Below, piece after piece: positions 59,977-64,000 of a stretch of 64,000 nt of DNA. The DNA is from Heterocephalus glaber. Its lineage: Eukaryota > Chordata > Mammalia > Rodentia > Bathyergidae. Numbering within the stretch: position 1 is the stretch's first letter; each line of letters begins with the position of its first letter. The position numbers were made by a program, and so were the translations under genes. Under the pieces are notes generated by a model. The model was not told the DNA's origin. It made no database searches and saw nothing but the letters and a program-made list of their open reading frames with translations. The DNA lies in NCBI RefSeq assembly GCF_000247695.1, contig NW_004624854.1:4319689-4383688 (forward strand). The letters are read 5' to 3'.

Positions 59977-61384
59977 GGCTCATGTATTTCTTTTTATGCA
60001 AAATGCATTTAGTTCATCTCTAAGAGTTACCAAAGTCCTAATGGTTCCAATATTTCTAAAAATTCCAAGTCCAAAGTTTCCTCTGAGAGTCAAGGCAAAC
60101 TCTGAGCTGTGAGCCCTGTTTAAAAAAAAAAAAAAAAGTTAAATACTTTAAATATACAATGACAAAGGGTAATTATTCCCATTCCAATTGGAAGGAACTG
60201 GACCAAAACAAGACCAAAACTCAGCAGGGCAAACATTAAATCCTGCAGGGTCATGTCAATCACCTGGGACACATGGTGCCAAATATGAGGTCCACAGGGA
60301 TTAGACAGCTAGTTATGGCCCACATGGCCTCTCTCCTAGGCTGGCTCTGCTCACTGCTTGCAGTTTTCCTCAGGAGATGTTCCATATTTCTGGCATCTCC
60401 AACTCCCTGAAGTCTCTACTGCACCTTTGGCCTCACTCTCACAACTTCCCATACTACCCTCTCACAAGCACACTGCTTGGCCCTCCACCCCTTCTTCTGA
60501 AATCTAAGTGAAACCCTCCATAATCCCATAACTCTTGTGCTGTGCATACCTGTAAAATCAATACCATATGAATGATGTCAAGGTCTGCCACCAGCTCAAG
60601 CAGTAGCCAGTGCCTCTGGGATCATGGCTGGGTAGGTCTCTGAGTGCCGGGATGGTTGAGCACTGTGAAACAAATCCTGGAGAACTAGTTTCCTAGATGT
60701 CCCCGAATGAGCAGGGTGTCACAGGATCTCTCTTCTCAAATAAAACATTTACAGTTTTGTATCCTTAAGCCTGTGAAGGGTGGGTTTTTGCTGATTCCTA
60801 ATTTGATCTCAAGTCACCTCCTTGTCCTGCTGGAAAGTATTTTGCTTCATTTTAATCCTAATCTTTTCAGCAACCATGTTCTTTTTTACCCAACTTTGCA
60901 AGCACTCCTTTTTTAATGAAACTGCAAACTTTTCACATCTGTTTTTTGCTCCTGATTCTCATAGCTAGCAGTACCAATGCCACAGCCTAAATGTTGGGCT
61001 ACACTGAAATTTCCTCTACCAGATTAATTAGTCTGACATCCTTGAGCTCAGTCCCCTAAAAAGTCTCGGGACATAAACAGAATGAAGACAAATTCTATGC
61101 TAGAGCACAACACACATGGCTGCTAGTCTAATTGCCAATGCAGTCCTTGTTTCCAACCAAAACTGTCCTCTACTGTCAAGATACCTGTTGGCATTCTAGT
61201 CTTCTGAGCTCTGACTAGAATCACTCATCAGGCTCTGGTTATAGCATTTTACAGCTTCTCTAGCCTATATCTTCAAATCTTCCCAATCTCCTCCCACAAA
61301 TCAGTTCCCAAGGCTTCTAAATCACATGATCTGGTATACTCATAGCAATGATCTGACTTATCTGTCACCAATTTTCTACATTAG

Positions 61385-61677
61385 TCATGCTGGAAAAAAT
61401 ATCTAACACCCACAACTTACAGAAGAGATTTAGTTTGTCTTATAATTTCAGTCCATGCATGGTCAACTTGCTGCAAGGCAGAAATGGCCTGGTGGAAGGG
61501 CACGGTAGGGTAAAGCTACTCATCCCTCATCCCATGGCAACCAGAAAACAGAGAGAGAAGGAAGGAGCTGGTGACAAGAATATAGCCACTGATGAGCACA
61601 GTGCCCTAGGATCCAATCATTTTCCAAACACCCGAGACTTTTCAGAAATATCGTAGATCAAAACCATAATAGTTACC
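61385..61677 (-). mobile_element. Rodent-type MaLR LTR, copy 3
   Basis: It aligns with 59522-59905 through 'catggtcaacttgctgcaaggcaga', 'cctggtggaagggcacggtaggg', 'cagaaaacagagagagaagg' and the terminal 'cgtagatcaaaaccataat'. Confidence 0.6.
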
Positions 61678-61679
61678 TA

Positions 61680-64000
61680 ACTCTTTCAAGAGATATGATA
61701 ATCATATGACAGGCAGGGAAAGGATTCTGAACAAAGACATTAACAACTGTAATAATTACCTGTACTTTCTTAGTAGTAAATGGCATTTCAGGCCTTTTTG
61801 TTTGGAAAATTCAATAACAGCAACAAAATGTATTCATCTTCCCTTAAAAGGCAGCGGCCTTTTGAAACAGAATCCCAGGAAATAGTCTCAGAATGTGAAA
61901 TTCTGTGACTTTCACAAATAAACCATAAATTATATAAAATTAAAAGCAATTTCCTGGCTTTTCAGCACTGACCTTCAAATGGATGCATCCCATTCAAGGA
62001 TCAAATGCTAACAACTTTACATTATACAAATCCAGCAAGAATCATTTAGAAACATGAAGAAATTGAACCACAGTGAACATCAGGTATCTAAATAGAAAAT
62101 AGCAAGCACCTTCCTCTCTAAAAGGAATGCTTTAGAATTAATTAGAAGGTATTGATTATAAATAAGCAATACATGGTGGGAAAAGAGAGCCAATTTTTTA
62201 GACTGAAATATGGTATTGAGAATCAGTAATACCTCATTCAGGGCTTCAGTTAACCTGCCTGGACAGTATGTTTGGTACAAAGCACAGGGTGCACTAAGGA
62301 TTGGAAAGCCTCCATTGTGCAATCATGTATCCTCTCCCCAGCAGAGATAATAATGCTTTTATAATATTTCTGTCCTAGTATCCTTTTTCATTACCTCTCT
62401 ACTCTGTTTTTCTAAATGGTAGGGTCAACCTGACATTTCCAGGAGGATTGTGCCTGTCAGCTAGAATCACCATTCTCCTAACTGCTGAATCAGCCCACCC
62501 TCATACCTCTAGCTGGTAGCAATACAAGCAGATCTTCAAATCTTCAAAGTTCGTGTGTGGATTAGAACAGGCTTTAAGCCAGTTTCTTTAAAACAGAACA
62601 GATTTTCAGGCATTTATACAATAACATTTCTAATTACAGAGTCCCCAGAAAACACATATCATTTCAGATGTGGATGGACTCTGATTCCAAGTGACAGTCT
62701 TTTACTGTGTCACCCAGATGACTGTCATATATGAAGGCCATAATAATTATTCCCATTGTGGCAGAACATCATTCTTACTTGAAAAGCCGAGCTTTTAAGA
62801 GGACTGCTATAAATAGAGTTGAATGCTAGACAAACTAACAAAATTGGGGGAAAAGGGAATAAGAATCAGTCATAGACTGATTTCCAACCTTTGTGACTTT
62901 GATTCTTTGCCAACCATGCTTTTTCTTTGTAAGCTGATGGATAAAGGCTTCACAGAGAATATTATTAAGCTAAAGGAATGTTTCTTCTGATTCAAAGACT
63001 TATTAAGGGGTCAAGAGAACAGACTTCAATAATTTGTTGAGAACAGTCTATAGTTTTCTAGTGGAATGCTAGTTAACAATGATATTGGATTATACAAATT
63101 CATTAGGAAAAAATAAGTCAAAAGATTTAGCCAAACTCTGTCTTGGGTTCTGGGATTATTAAAATAATCTGGAATTGTTACAATAGTTCTCATGCTTGAG
63201 GGTTCCTGAAGGGGTCCTCTTACTGCAAAGCCCAAAGGGAAGGGTATGCAGCAGCTATGAAGGGTATGGTCCCATCTACAGGCTCATCTTGGCCTGATCC
63301 AGGAGCTCAAGCCACAACAGTAGTCACTGATCCCTTGCCCAAGGGGGCTATTTGTAGCCCCATATCCACTGATCATTGACTGCCCTCAGTTGGGTTAAGG
63401 ATCATCACCTCCTGAGAGATGCAGCAGCTGTCAATGATTCTCTAGAAAAGGAGCAGCTGGTGATGATGAGAACCAGCACTGAGAGCAGGTGGGGGGTACC
63501 TGAGAGCTGAGCAGGACAGGCAAGGCATTCCCTACACTTGCTAATCACAATTCAGTTAGATATCAGAAAACACCTAGGGCTCTCTCAAATTGCAGACAGG
63601 CTGGAAAGTGTCACTCACACCCCGCCTGCTGGCATCCACAGGTGAACTCACTGGGATGAAGTGGCTGCAATCTTACCTAGTTGCCCTTAATTCTATTATG
63701 CTTCCTATGCTTGTTAACATCTACAGCCTCTGACATAATGTACCCTTGACCTATTTTGGTGCTCTTAATTCAGAATTATTCCATCTTCCCACATGAAGGA
63801 AAAGCTACCAGTTTTGAGAAGATCCATTAAGTTAAGGGCACAAGGCAAAACATTAACATTCAACTTAAAGAAAAAGAAATAGACTTTGCAAATCACAAAG
63901 CATGATTTTTTTTTAATGGAAGAATGAAATTTCCAATAGAGAGATTTGGGGGCAAGAGTTAGCTTCCTTAAGGTACACATTTTAGATGTATTTGATGAGC
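61680..64000. other. Intergenic, no gene seen
   Basis: AT-rich unique-looking DNA to the window end. No repeat confidently recognised. Confidence 0.55.

Overview
This is a mammalian nuclear genome window. It is AT-rich, sparse in genes, and dense in interspersed repeats (MIR, L2, L1, ERVL-MaLR LTRs). At least five short tRNA-derived SINEs carry a rodent ID-like 'tagctcag' box and a 'ggttcgatccc'-type box. These SINEs, together with MaLR LTRs resembling rodent MT/ORR-type families and the absence of any Alu or recognisable B2, suggest a non-murid rodent. I cannot name the species.

The window holds one protein-coding gene I can support, CAVIN2 (SDPR, serum deprivation response, cavin-2), on the + strand. 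Exon 1 is at about 34.56-35.21 kb with the ATG at 34726. A single 9.4-kb intron follows, and exon 2 has its coding part at 44627-45304, then a 3' UTR. The spliced product is 386 residues, against 425 in human. The N-terminal coiled coil and the basic HR2 region are well kept. The acidic C-terminal third is diverged, carries a GA-rich coding minisatellite and ends early.

Layout. 0-7 kb: intergenic, with a MaLR-like piece, MIRs and an old L1 3' end. 7-10.7 kb: a MaLR provirus remnant interrupted by a 5'-truncated NUP54 retrocopy and by an ID SINE. 10.7-33.4 kb: intergenic DNA with MaLR LTRs, MIR/L2 pieces, an L1 ORF2 internal fragment with target-site duplications, and a GC/CpG-richer patch at 24.3-24.9 kb. 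33.4-33.9 kb: two adjacent SINEs and an L1 3' end, less than 1 kb upstream of CAVIN2. 34.4-47.4 kb: the CAVIN2 locus. 47.4-64 kb: intergenic DNA with MaLR LTRs, SINEs, a 100-N assembly gap flanked by a perfect 95-bp tandem duplicate, and a miniature U2 snRNA retropseudogene with a 16-bp target-site duplication.

In human, CAVIN2 lies between TMEFF2 and NABP1; no exon of either is visible here. No CRISPR array, operon or novel multi-gene system is present. The points of most interest are the derived CAVIN2 C-terminus and a set of well-delimited nested retroinsertions.
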